Assembly (NCBI GenBank): GCA_028866895.1 | Contig: JAGWHF010000003.1 | Span: 1 to 64,000, forward strand | DNA: 64,000 nucleotides | Source: Nitrososphaerota archaeon | GTDB taxonomy: Archaea; Thermoproteota; Nitrososphaeria; Nitrososphaerales; Nitrosopumilaceae | Direction of reading: 5' to 3' | Shown: positions 18,279 to 26,532 of the stretch, one piece after another | Numbering within the stretch: the first letter of the stretch is position 1 | How the letters are laid out: each line of letters starts with the position of its first letter | Notes under the pieces: generated by a model | Told to the model about the DNA's origin: nothing | The model's input: the letters and a program-made list of their open reading frames with translations, nothing else | The model's database searches: none | Translations under genes and position numbers: made by a program

Positions 18279-18472
18279 ACCAGACTAGGATAGCAAGCTT
18301 TCCATTAAAAAACCAGTTTGTGAAAACCAAGCTTGATAATCTCCATTGAGCCCTTCGCGCTAACCGTTTCCAAAATCTTGCAGTGCCAACCGGCCTTGCA
18401 GGCCTTTTCCTGAAAACCATTCTTGGAAATGTTCTTCCCAATTAAAATACAAAGGATTTCAAGCATCACCCA

Positions 18473-19501
18473 ATGCAAAGTAAGACAAGATACCTTGCAA
18501 TAATATCGGTTGCTTTTCTCGTTGCAGCCATCGCCGTCCCCGTCCGGCTTGCGATGGCCCAGGCTGGGTTTGACTATGATTACATAATGCCAGACTGGCT
18601 CCAGAATACCGCAAAATTCTGGCAAGACGGCAAGATAAGCGATTCATCATTTATCACTGCCTTCAGGTATGCCATCCAGCACGGCATGTTCCAGCTTAAG
18701 CCAAAGGAACAGCGGGGCTTTATACTCACCCTCAGCCCCGACTCCAAGATAATCCAGCAGGGCCAGCCGATCAAGTGCCACATCATGAATTTCCCCAAGG
18801 TTGACTGGTCGGGCTGCGACTTTTCCGGGGTGAGCCTCAGCAACTCCGACCTTCACGGGTCAAACCTGACGGGCACAATATTTGCCGGCGCCACAATAGA
18901 GAGTTCATTCCTGATAAACTCGGACCTTGAAAACTCCGACCTAAGATGGGCCGGATTGAAGAGCTCCGACCTCGAGTCCGCAAATCTTTCCCATGCCACG
19001 CTAGTAGGCATGCTCGGCCAGTACCTGAACATGAGGTTTGCCGACCTGACGGATGCAAATCTCAGCTACTCGCACATGCCAGACTCCTCCCTCAACTGGG
19101 CAAAGATGCCAGGAGCTGACTTTACCCATGCAGACCTTGGCCACTCCGAGTTTGTAAGCTCCGACATGTCCAATGTAACTGCCGCATGGGCGAACTTTCA
19201 GGACTCGTACCTGACAGGAGTTGACTTCACTGGGTCCTCCGCGCCCCACGCCAACTTCCAGAGCGCCGACATATCAAATGCAAACATGACCGGCGCTGAC
19301 CTTTCAGATGCAAACATGCAAAACTCCGGGCTTGGATTTGCAATACTTAGGAATGCCAACCTGACCGGGAGTGACCTGAGCCATGCTGACCTTGGCGGTG
19401 CGGATCTTACTGGGGCCGACCTTTACGGCGCCAACCTTGCGGGGGCTGATCTTGCAGGGGCAAACCTTCACTGCGTAAGAAATCCCGTCTGTACTGGCTA
19501 A
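18473..19501 (+). CDS. secreted pentapeptide-repeat protein
   Basis: A 342-residue exported protein with a signal peptide (residues about 1-30, LAIISVAFLVAAIAVPVRLA). A helical module (about 38-75, MPDWLQNTAKFWQDGKISDS, then FRYAIQHGMF) recurs in many thaumarchaeal surface proteins. About 40 pentapeptide repeats of the A(D/N)LxG type follow (about 108-335), predicting a right-handed quadrilateral beta helix. The last repeats are nearly perfect (GADLTGADLYGANLAGADL). No C-terminal anchor is seen, so it may be released or attached non-covalently. The start has a TATA-like AATTAAAATA about 31 bp upstream. Its end overlaps the convergent next gene by 4 bases. Confidence 0.88.
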   Translation: MQSKTRYLAIISVAFLVAAIAVPVRLAMAQAGFDYDYIMPDWLQNTAKFWQDGKISDSSFITAFRYAIQHGMFQLKPKEQRGFILTLSPDSKIIQQGQPIKCHIMNFPKVDWSGCDFSGVSLSNSDLHGSNLTGTIFAGATIESSFLINSDLENSDLRWAGLKSSDLESANLSHATLVGMLGQYLNMRFADLTDANLSYSHMPDSSLNWAKMPGADFTHADLGHSEFVSSDMSNVTAAWANFQDSYLTGVDFTGSSAPHANFQSADISNANMTGADLSDANMQNSGLGFAILRNANLTGSDLSHADLGGADLTGADLYGANLAGADLAGANLHCVRNPVCTG

Positions 19502-19977
19502 CTTCCGGACTGGAATGGGCCGCGAAATTTCATCCCGGACCCAAGAAGCACGGCTGTCATCACAGCAACAAACAGCACTATGGAAGCAACAGGCCCAAAT
19601 TCAGGGACCGCGCTTGTGTTCTGTAGTGGTTGCGAGACCGTGCTGTTGCCTGACAGATACCCCGGTCCAAGATCGGTAGAATTAACCCCCTGTATACCAA
19701 CGTCTCCAGGGCCCCCAAGGGAACTGTTGTCCCCAGGGGAACTGATTCCGCTGCCAGGTGCACCTACCTCCCCAGGGCTGCCGATTGATCCAATGTCTCC
19801 AGGGGAACTGATTCCGCTGCCAGGTGCACCTACCTCCCCAGGACCCCCTTGAGGGGGCAACTGACCATAGGCAAGCCCCATTTGAAGTGGAACCAGATCT
19901 TCATTACCTCCAATAACAAAACCTGCAAGCACAAACGCCAAAGAGAACACCATGATTGAGGGCTTCCAAGCAGACAT
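19498..19977 (-). CDS. PEFG-CTERM surface protein with Gly/Pro-rich repeats
   Basis: A 159-residue exported protein: an N-terminal signal sequence, then a low-complexity Gly/Pro/Ser region with two copies of a 22-residue unit (GEVGAPGSGISSPGD...). Asn-x-Ser/Thr sites follow (NSTD, NSTV, NTSA). The C terminus has the tripartite PEFG-CTERM signal: the motif VPEFG, a hydrophobic helix (VASIVLFVAVMTAVLLGSGM) and a basic end (KFRGPFQSGS). PEFG-CTERM proteins of ammonia-oxidising archaea are thought to be cleaved and anchored by an archaeosortase; none is in this window. A TATA-like TTCTTAAGTATC sits about 26 bp upstream. Confidence 0.85.
   Translation of the reverse strand: MSAWKPSIMVFSLAFVLAGFVIGGNEDLVPLQMGLAYGQLPPQGGPGEVGAPGSGISSPGDIGSIGSPGEVGAPGSGISSPGDNSSLGGPGDVGIQGVNSTDLGPGYLSGNSTVSQPLQNTSAVPEFGPVASIVLFVAVMTAVLLGSGMKFRGPFQSGS
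19735..19842. repeat. 42-bp direct repeat inside the PEFG-CTERM gene
   Basis: Positions 19735-19776 and 19801-19842 are identical over 42 bases with a period of 66 bases (22 codons). They encode the duplicated Gly/Pro-rich unit of the surface protein. Base-for-base identity in two copies suggests a recent slippage or unequal exchange and a locus prone to length variation. Confidence 0.9.
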
Positions 19978-20097
19978 AACGATGCACTGTAAGACGGATA
20001 CTTAAGAATTATCTACTAAAGTACTAGAGTGTCATGTTAGGGGCCAATCGGTAACTAAGCTGCGCAATTCTTTTTATTTGGAGGACCTCACCCGATC

Positions 20098-21180
20098 ATG
20101 ACAATTATGATGACACGAACATCCAAAACCGAAAAACAAGACAAGTTCGGCCAAGCATGGAAAGTGGCGACCTTCTCGGTCGTGGCTTTAATGTTTGCCT
20201 CGTTTGCATCAAGTTCCGTACTGCCTGCACTCGCAGACAACGGCAACAATGCAAACAACCCGCAGACAAACCTGCAAGACCTCAAGCAGAAACTTCAGCA
20301 GGATCAGAGCGCCTACAACCAGGCAAGGGAGCAGCTTCAGAACTCCACCAAGCAGGCAAGGCAGGTCCTCAGGCAGTCACTGCAGCAGGACTCCCAGTCA
20401 TACCGACAGGCGGTCCAGCAGGCTGACAATACCTACAGGCAGGCAGTCCAGCAGGCTAACACAGAACACCAACAGGCAGTCCAGAATTCAACTGGAGCGT
20501 ACGATCAAGCAGTCCAGCAGACGCAGCAGGCATACAAGTCTGCAATCTCCAATGCACACAACAACGCAAGCATGATAGGAAATGCCATGGCGGCAAGGGA
20601 CCAGTCAATTGCATCCGCCCAGACCACAAGGGTGAACTCGATTGTTTCGGCAGACGCAGCCCATGACAAGACGGTTTACTCTTCATGGTATGCGCACCAG
20701 ACGACAGTGTATACGGCCCTTGCAACGCGTGACGGTGCTGATGCCACGGCATGGTCTACGTTCTATACCGCGATTGGAAACTCTACACTTGCATCAAGGG
20801 AGCAGACCATAGGCAATGCCCGCATCTCAGCCGACAATGCAATACTTGGAGCAAGGCAGACTAGAATCAACACAGTAGGAAATGCGACCGTCACAAAGGA
20901 TCAGGCAGTAGGCAATGCAGAGATCACCTACATCACCGCGGAGAGCAGTGCAAGGCAGGCGCTTGACAAGGGATACACACATGATGCCAAGGCTTGGAAT
21001 ACGGCCCTTCAGAATTACTATGCCACTGTTGCACCCCTCATCCAGACCGAGGACGGCTCCATTGGACAGGCAAACTCGGCCCTTACTACGGCCACGGGCA
21101 GTGCCGCAGCAGCAAGGGACCTTGCCATAGACCAAGCCTACGCTACAATGTACGGTGCCATTGCAGCTGTATACTCCTAG
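20098..21180 (+). CDS. secreted Gln/Ala-rich coiled-coil protein
   Basis: A 360-residue exported protein with a signal sequence (about 20-46, WKVATFSVVALMFASFASSS) cut near ALADNG. The mature part (about 55-190) is almost uninterrupted heptad-like helix built from QAVQQA(D/N)xxYRQ units with an 11-residue tendency. Looser Ala/Thr-rich repeats follow (GNA.I..DNAI, ARDQSIASAQ) to the end. No cysteines, membrane anchor or enzyme motif is visible. It probably forms an extracellular fibrous or S-layer-associated element. A TATA-like TTTTTATT lies about 24 bp upstream and a GGAGG precedes the ATG by about 13 bases. I do not recognise a named family. Confidence 0.8.
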   Translation: MTIMMTRTSKTEKQDKFGQAWKVATFSVVALMFASFASSSVLPALADNGNNANNPQTNLQDLKQKLQQDQSAYNQAREQLQNSTKQARQVLRQSLQQDSQSYRQAVQQADNTYRQAVQQANTEHQQAVQNSTGAYDQAVQQTQQAYKSAISNAHNNASMIGNAMAARDQSIASAQTTRVNSIVSADAAHDKTVYSSWYAHQTTVYTALATRDGADATAWSTFYTAIGNSTLASREQTIGNARISADNAILGARQTRINTVGNATVTKDQAVGNAEITYITAESSARQALDKGYTHDAKAWNTALQNYYATVAPLIQTEDGSIGQANSALTTATGSAAAARDLAIDQAYATMYGAIAAVYS

Positions 21181-21226
21181 CACTCTCCCCTTCTTTTTTA
21201 TTCCAACTCAGCACGACGCCAGGGTT

Positions 21227-21763
21227 CTACAGGAGACCCATCATTACGCCGTGATGCCACCTAGTGATTATGTGCAATGCTACAAGCGTTACAAGCATAG
21301 CGGCAATTACAACCTGTCCGTGAACCATCCTGTTTACGATCTTCATGTTCCTTCCGTTGACGAACCTAAGCAACATGCCACTTACCATCGAGACAGTCAT
21401 AACTATGGCAAGGGACAGGGAAATATAGTCCAGTCCCCGGACGAGCGCAAACCCGTGCAGCAGACCGGCAAAGAACCCCACCGAGTTTAGCATCACATGA
21501 AAGTCCATCACAGGCCTGTACATCGGAGCCAGTCCCTGAATTCCCCTCCCCCCAACCAGCCTCATTACGGGGGTCTTCATCACCACCTTGAAACCGACAA
21601 GTGAGAGGTTGGCGGCAATACCGCAGCCGACTGCAAGCCACCCTAGGTCTTCTGCCGTTGAGATTGTTCCGCCATCACGGTCTGCATAGGCGGCAGCAGG
21701 CACGAAAACAAGCGCCGCAATTACCATGATTCCAGCCCATTGCTGCCTGACAAAGGCGCCCAT
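21227..21763 (-). CDS. membrane protein with paired intramembrane histidines (possible b-type cytochrome)
   Basis: 178 residues with a cleavable-looking signal (VIAALVFVPAAAYADRDG) and four further hydrophobic helices. Two helices each hold two histidines a helix-width apart: FHVMLNSVGFFAGLLHG (H-x13-H) and VHGQVVIAAMLVTLVALHII (H-x15-H), followed by WHHG. Such pairs ligate haems in cytochrome b561 and ferric-reductase-like proteins. Haem binding is therefore a reasonable inference, unproven. The gene follows a small signal-peptide membrane gene with only two bases between them, so they form an operon. Confidence 0.7.
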   Translation of the reverse strand: MGAFVRQQWAGIMVIAALVFVPAAAYADRDGGTISTAEDLGWLAVGCGIAANLSLVGFKVVMKTPVMRLVGGRGIQGLAPMYRPVMDFHVMLNSVGFFAGLLHGFALVRGLDYISLSLAIVMTVSMVSGMLLRFVNGRNMKIVNRMVHGQVVIAAMLVTLVALHIITRWHHGVMMGLL

Positions 21764-21765
21764 TC

Positions 21766-21987
21766 TCAGGCTTTCCTCCTTACGGCCCTAATCCTGTATG
21801 CCTTCCACATGGAATATCCTACCACCCCTGCTATTGCAAACACTACAACGTAAAGTGTCAAGCCGAAGATCCTCCCTCCGGCACCTCCCCCGTCGTCGTG
21901 CTCCCTTTCGATCTCAGCAAGCGCAACCGTGGGCGAGCTTGTTGCAATCACCACAAGGACTGCCAAGATAAGCGAAGAAGTTTTCAT
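21766..21987 (-). CDS. small exported single-pass membrane protein
   Basis: 73 residues: a signal peptide (MKTSSLILAVLVVIATSSPT), an acidic Gly-rich stretch (EREHDDGGGAGG) and one transmembrane helix (LYVVVFAIAGVVGYSMW) with a basic cytoplasmic tail (RIRAVRRKA). I chose the ATG at 21987 because it begins the signal peptide and a TATA box (GGTTTTATTGG) lies about 25 bp upstream; a longer frame upstream would bury that promoter. It is the first gene of a two-gene operon with the His-rich membrane protein and may be its small accessory subunit (inference). Confidence 0.7.
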   Translation of the reverse strand: MKTSSLILAVLVVIATSSPTVALAEIEREHDDGGGAGGRIFGLTLYVVVFAIAGVVGYSMWKAYRIRAVRRKA

Positions 21988-22334
21988 TGATAGACTGTAT
22001 CCAAGTTCCAATAAAACCGGTTCTACCATTTTTACCGTTGGGAATGGGCTTGCCCTGCAGCATCCGGCAACCTCAAGAAAATGACACAGGCTGTATAAAG
22101 TTTGAGTGAGCGGCCTACAAGTCAACCAATAGGCACATGTTAACAGGCAGTAGACCGCCTGCACTACCTATCCATCATCTTTCCAAAAGTATTTCCCATG
22201 GTTTTTTCATATGGTATGTAGTCCTACGGGAATTTTGTTGGCCGCGGGCCGGTTGTTAATGCTGGCATGACGACTGTCCAATCTGCTCCATTTCCTTGAA
22301 AGGGGTTTTATAGAACGGCAGACTATTAGAGTTG

Positions 22335-22706
22335 TTGGACGAAGCCAGCACGGTTCATAGGTACGACAGGACAACTGCGGTTACCGTAGTGGCCGCCTCT
22401 GTGGTTGCAGTTGCCATGCTTTTGTGGGCCCATACAATACCTGCCATTGTGGCATTTCCACTCTTTCTAATTCCAGTCTCAGCATATGTCACGGTACTCG
22501 GAGTAAGGGCAAGGCATGTGAAACGCGGGGAGACCAGCCACACCTATCATTTCATATGGGCAGCAGTGATGATGGTGGTGGGAGCCGGATGGATTGTACT
22601 GTACGAGGGCGCTGGCCCGATAATAGGCGCTGTGGTCATGATCTGCATTGCTCTAGGCTACCTCTATCTTGACAAGGCCAAGTCATCCTTGGCAGTATCA
22701 CATTAA
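22335..22706 (+). CDS. four-helix membrane protein, unknown
   Basis: About 123 residues with four hydrophobic helices (VTVVAASVVAVAMLLWAHTI, IVAFPLFLIPVSAYVTVLGV, IWAAVMMVVGAGWIVLYEGA, IIGAVVMICIALGYLYLDKA) and a basic loop in the middle (RARHVKRGETSH). The start is TTG. Two TTG codons are in tandem (22332 and 22335), and the TATA box TTTTATAG (22306-22313) places the transcript start at about 22335, so a leaderless TTG start is likely. The next gene begins 9 bases after its stop. The function is unknown. Confidence 0.65.
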   Translation: MDEASTVHRYDRTTAVTVVAASVVAVAMLLWAHTIPAIVAFPLFLIPVSAYVTVLGVRARHVKRGETSHTYHFIWAAVMMVVGAGWIVLYEGAGPIIGAVVMICIALGYLYLDKAKSSLAVSH

Positions 22707-22715
22707 CGGGACATC

Positions 22716-22979
22716 GTGAAAAAATCCACAATCTTCAATAAACACGGGAGGCGAGAGATATACATGCCAAGCGGGGCAATCAAGGCCAAGCCGGATCCCG
22801 GAGAGGCCGCGGGGAAACCGGCTTCACGGGGCGCCAGAGACTCGGATGGATCCACGAATCACATACATACCACAGGTGCAGGAAAGGAGGTTACCAGCAC
22901 GCCATCCAGGAAAGCAGGCCTCCGGTTTGAGAGCGAGGAGGAGGCTATCGAATACCTCCACAGCAAGAGTCTCATTTGA
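22716..22979 (+). CDS. small polar hypothetical protein (87 aa)
   Basis: Starts with GTG 9 bases after the preceding membrane gene, so probably cotranscribed. The first about 65 residues are disordered and rich in Gly, Ala, Ser, Lys and Pro. The end (KAGLRFESEEEAIEYLHSKS) looks like a short folded alpha/beta element similar in texture to the 'F.(S/T).EEAI.(Y/F)' tail of some complex I accessory proteins. That likeness is too short to trust. No membrane segment or cysteine. Confidence 0.5.
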   Translation: MKKSTIFNKHGRREIYMPSGAIKAKPDPGEAAGKPASRGARDSDGSTNHIHTTGAGKEVTSTPSRKAGLRFESEEEAIEYLHSKSLI

Positions 22980-23043
22980 GTGCTTGTGGCTGTCAAGACG
23001 GGAAAGCGCCTGACATTCTTCAAAAAGGTATGGAATTTGGCGC

Positions 23044-23337
23044 CTAGGCTTTGAAGAGCCTCTCAAGCTGCTTGTAGGCCTCGATGTATTGCATTCCCCT
23101 TTCCGTGGTCTTGAAGACCGGCCTCTTCTCATGCGAGCCTCGTTGAGTCGCCACCAGACCCCTTGACTTGAGAAAATCAAGGTACTGGGCAATCTGTTTT
23201 GAGTTGAGGTTAGACATGTACATTATGTGTGTCTTCAGGGATCCCTTCTGGCAGATCTCAAGTATCATCTCCACTATCTCCACCCATCCTCTGACGCCCC
23301 ATCCCATGAGGCTCTTTACGTTGCCTACATAGGTCAT
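23044..23337 (-). CDS. winged-helix DNA-binding protein
   Basis: 97 residues forming one winged helix: a first helix (EIVEMILEICQKGSLKTHIM), a recognition unit (MSNLNSKQIAQYLDFLKSRG) and a wing (KRPVFKTTERGMQYIEAYKQ). The pattern matches the HTH_45-type regulators common in Thaumarchaeota. It has no extra sensor domain, so it may simply repress or activate nearby genes. The first ATG (23337) adds about 15 residues before the domain; Met11 (23307) is an alternative start. Confidence 0.75.
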   Translation of the reverse strand: MTYVGNVKSLMGWGVRGWVEIVEMILEICQKGSLKTHIMYMSNLNSKQIAQYLDFLKSRGLVATQRGSHEKRPVFKTTERGMQYIEAYKQLERLFKA

Positions 23338-23609
23338 TCTGTAATCCCCCGCACTGTACTGCCCGAAAGGCCTCCATGGACATTAAGGTTACCGTTCATC
23401 AACAGAGATCGTACCGTTCAATGGGTAAAAAAGCATATGGGTCGTTTTTCTTGCACCGCAAACCCTCCTGTACGCGATTGAAGAGCCGATACGCATGAAC
23501 ATGAATGGCACATGATCCTCTGGCATGCCATACCCTAAAGGCATGCGTCAAACGGTAATCCTTACATGCGTCCCGCACCGGAAACTTTTGTCCCAGGCAA
23601 GCCAACCGG

Positions 23610-24032
23610 TCATCTTCCCAGACCTTTCTTTATTGTCTCAAGGGCGTTTTCCGTCCGTTCCCGCTTTGGCATCTGGATCATAAAGACATTCGTGCTCCCG
23701 TAGCTTGAATGCGGTGAGGACAGAGCCATCAGGGAGGTCTCCTTCAACGCCTCAAAGAAATCATAGTGCTCGTTTGCGTACAGGAGGACTGTCTCCTCCA
23801 TCTGGACCTGCGAGAATGCCATCGTTATCCTAACAAAGACATGGCCAAGCCCGTCCTGCAGTATGTTGAGGTTGGTTTCCACCGAGACAGGCCTTCCCCC
23901 CACCGTTCTGATTATCTCATCGAACCTTGCCTCGTCAAGTATGATGCACGGTACAGTCCTCCCCTCATACTCAAACATGGTGACATCCTTGTGCCGCTGC
24001 GAAAGAAGCCTTTCAAGTTCTCTCTCTCCCAT
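23610..24032 (-). CDS. hypothetical protein (140 aa)
   Basis: A soluble alpha/beta protein. It alternates short strands (TMFEYEGRTVPCIILDEARF, VSVETNLNILQDGLGHVFVR, ETVLLYANEHYDFFEALKET) with helices. No catalytic motif is obvious. A TATA box (CTTTTTAAAATC, about 24053-24063) lies 26 bp upstream of the ATG, so the start is solid and the mRNA leaderless. It lies just downstream of the P-loop ATPase gene on the same strand but with its own promoter. I do not recognise the family. Confidence 0.7.
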   Translation of the reverse strand: MGERELERLLSQRHKDVTMFEYEGRTVPCIILDEARFDEIIRTVGGRPVSVETNLNILQDGLGHVFVRITMAFSQVQMEETVLLYANEHYDFFEALKETSLMALSSPHSSYGSTNVFMIQMPKRERTENALETIKKGLGR

Positions 24033-24071
24033 GCCCTAGATGAGGGACGGCTGATTTTAAAAAGATAGGCA

Positions 24072-25679
24072 CTAGATTAAGCAGAGAGTCCTTGCGAGCA
24101 TCTCAGCTCGCTCGTTGTCAGACTGCCCGATCTTCTTGCTGGTATATTTGCTGTTAAAGTAGAGCAGGTCTATCGCCTTAGATCTATCCACATTTACCAC
24201 CTTCGCATTGTAAGGACTTGGAATTCTCCTGTTTGTAAGCACGACCAGCCTGTCAACCGCGGCGGACCTGGATATGTTTGAAAGCCTGTCCAGATCCTCC
24301 ACGCCGTCCCTTGCAGTGACAACTGCCACTCCCACCTTTGCCCCAAACGGATCCTTGTAGACTACATCAAGAGGCAGGCCCTTTTCCTCCAGCTTGCAGA
24401 TTGCGCCCATCTCGTGCGCAAGATTGGCGAGGTTCCCGATTGCCTGCCGGAGGCCCTCCTCCGAGGACGGCTTGCCGCAGTCCTTCCCTATAGCAATGAA
24501 ATCCGATATTGGAACATCCATGATGCTTCCCCTCACCTTCAGGCCCGGATATGTCTCCCTTACTGCCTCGTCTATCACGCCCTCGCTGATACTGTCCAAG
24601 CCAAGCCTCGCAGATCTCTCCATTGCATGATATAGAATGTTTATCACGGACCTGACGCTCCTAAACTCCGGAAACTCATCGTACAGCGCTCCTATCTTTT
24701 CCGCAAGGCCATTTTCTTGCTGCGGCCCGAACTTGCCGCGCTTTTCGCTGTGCCTCACGTACTCGGCCGCGATCTCTGCGAGTTCCTCGCCCGAGTTGGA
24801 CCCTGCAAGATCCACCTTGTAGTTTGCCTTCTCAAGCCTGTCAAATACGGAAGGGTTGGAGTTCTGGACCTCGGCATATCCTGACGGTGTAGATATGAGC
24901 AGCATCACGCAAGCTGGAATGTGGGAGTTAATCATCCCCTTGACGAATTCGATAGAATCCCTGTTGCCGTCAAACTCGTCAACCTCAAGCAGCGTTATCT
25001 TACCCAGAAACCGGTGGGCAAGTTTTGAGATTGCCGAGATCAAGCCAATCATTTCCTCCAGGTTGACAACGGGATCAAACGAGTTAGTTATCACGTTACG
25101 GATAAGCTGGGCCTCATGATAGCTGAACCTCTGGACAAGAAACTGCCGCAGCCACTCCACGGAGACCTGCTGCCTTCCCAAGATCACGTCGTCCGCTCTT
25201 TCCTTTATCGTTGTTCCTGACAGCCTGTTCATTAGCGTATAATTCAGCGCCTTTCTTGCAAAGACGTCTCCCTGTTCCGCCCTCTCCCGGACAAACGTAA
25301 GAAAGCTATTTCGCAGTTGCACAAAAAATTCGTTGTCAAACCCCTTGATTATAGCATTGTATATCGCCCCCATTGATTTTGGGGAGATTGTAGAAAGATC
25401 CACGAAAGAGCATACGGCGTTGTACCTGCCCTTGAGATTCTTCACATGCAGCGCCAAGTGGGTCTTTCCCGACCCGACGTCCTGTACCACGGTGACAAGC
25501 CTGAAATCGTTGTTTGCGCAGTCCCTTCCCTGCACCTTGTCGTTCAGCTCCTTCATGCATTCCACTATTGCCTCCTTTGCCTGCCTGTGCCTTTTGCCGC
25601 CAAGTACCCTTGCGTCCCTTTCTGTGGGTGTAGGACTACCGGGAAATGGGTTTTCTTCTAGGCCGTATGCATACATCAT
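24072..25679 (-). CDS. AAA/ORC-like P-loop ATPase
   Basis: A 535-residue ATPase opening with YGLEENPFPGSPTPTE, a lead-in also seen in ExeA/ORC-like AAA proteins. The P loop is QDVGSGKTHLAL (about 66-77), where the first glycine of GxxxxGKT is replaced by Gln66. Walker B is ITLLEVDEFD, and a sensor-like STPSGY follows. A helical lid (about 320-410) and a C-terminal alpha/beta domain (about 440-535, VGVAVVTARDGVEDLDRLSN, LVVLTNRRIPSP) that resembles a nuclease- or NERD-like core complete it. The start overlaps the upstream gene's stop as ATGA, so it is coupled to the winged-helix partner. The role is unknown; DNA-related ATPase function is inferred. Confidence 0.72.
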   Translation of the reverse strand: MMYAYGLEENPFPGSPTPTERDARVLGGKRHRQAKEAIVECMKELNDKVQGRDCANNDFRLVTVVQDVGSGKTHLALHVKNLKGRYNAVCSFVDLSTISPKSMGAIYNAIIKGFDNEFFVQLRNSFLTFVRERAEQGDVFARKALNYTLMNRLSGTTIKERADDVILGRQQVSVEWLRQFLVQRFSYHEAQLIRNVITNSFDPVVNLEEMIGLISAISKLAHRFLGKITLLEVDEFDGNRDSIEFVKGMINSHIPACVMLLISTPSGYAEVQNSNPSVFDRLEKANYKVDLAGSNSGEELAEIAAEYVRHSEKRGKFGPQQENGLAEKIGALYDEFPEFRSVRSVINILYHAMERSARLGLDSISEGVIDEAVRETYPGLKVRGSIMDVPISDFIAIGKDCGKPSSEEGLRQAIGNLANLAHEMGAICKLEEKGLPLDVVYKDPFGAKVGVAVVTARDGVEDLDRLSNISRSAAVDRLVVLTNRRIPSPYNAKVVNVDRSKAIDLLYFNSKYTSKKIGQSDNERAEMLARTLCLI

Positions 25680-26248
25680 ACGTTCCTCACAAAGCCGTGA
25701 ACCATGCCGCGCACGACAATTCCTTCCTGCCCGCCCGAGGATATCTCGTACTTGCCGTGATTCCTCTCCACAAGGTCGCCTGCCAGAAGGTAGAACTTCT
25801 CCTTTGTGATGTCGCTTGCCTGGCAGATCCTCTCCCTTATCTTCGAGAAAGGAGTCCACCCTATCGATGTTCCTGCCTCCCTTAGACACCTGTCAAATAC
25901 CTTCTCAAACTCAGAGTCCCAATCGTGGCTTTCCTGCACGGACAGCCTCTCAATCTCCTCCCGGATGTTCTGGGTTTGCTCCTTTATCCTTGCCACCGAA
26001 TGGCCCAATCCTACCACCATGTTGAGCATAAGCTTGAATTTCGGGTCCCTTTCCGATATGTACGCGATATAGTTCTCCCTGCTCCAGACAAAGTAGGGAA
26101 CCCCCTTTTTCTCAATGAAAATCCTTTCCTCCCTTGCTAGCTCCTCGAGGATGCCTTCACATTCCTTGCCAAACTCCTTCTTGAGTTCAGTCTTTCTGAC
26201 ACCCTCAATTCCCGCAGATTCTATCCTTCGAACAATCTCATCTAGCAT
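25676..26248 (-). CDS. winged-helix/coiled-coil partner of the P-loop ATPase
   Basis: About 190 residues: an N-terminal winged-helix-like domain (EIVRRIESAGIEGVRKTELK, then EELAREERIFIEKKGVPYFV), a central helix with coiled-coil character (SVARIKEQTQNIREEIERLS) and a C-terminal second helical/winged unit (RERICQASDITKEKFYLLAG, DLVERNHGKYEI). A TATA box (TTTTAAAT, 26271-26278) is 27 bp before the ATG at 26248, favouring that codon over the ATG two codons upstream. Its stop overlaps the ATPase start. Two linked wing domains plus an ATPase suggest a DNA-binding loader or segregation-type pair. Confidence 0.68.
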   Translation of the reverse strand: MLDEIVRRIESAGIEGVRKTELKKEFGKECEGILEELAREERIFIEKKGVPYFVWSRENYIAYISERDPKFKLMLNMVVGLGHSVARIKEQTQNIREEIERLSVQESHDWDSEFEKVFDRCLREAGTSIGWTPFSKIRERICQASDITKEKFYLLAGDLVERNHGKYEISSGGQEGIVVRGMVHGFVRNV

Positions 26249-26532
26249 GGGCATGACTTTCAGAAATTTTATTTAAAACCGAGAGTGGTCAGGGCGAACA
26301 ATTTGGTAAAAATTTCTTGCCTTTGGACCCCTACAGTGGATACAGGCGTTCCGGCGACCGGTCATATTATAAGGCGCGTTCAGGTAGTCCCGTTTGCAGA
26401 ATGATGATCGGGTTTGCTGATTATGATGAATTATACCTGGGGTATCTGACTGCTCCCTTGGAAAAGGCTGCTTGTGGCGGCCGCAGGGGAGGCTAAAAAG
26501 TTAATATCCCAAAAAAATATCCATTACCACAA

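Noticed and set aside
26401-26496. 31-codon frame between the winged-helix gene and msrB, with a TATA-like ATTATAAG about 31 bp upstream
   Set aside because: The promoter is suggestive, but the peptide (MMIGFADYDELYLGYLTAPL and a Gly/Arg end) is too short and generic to support a gene.
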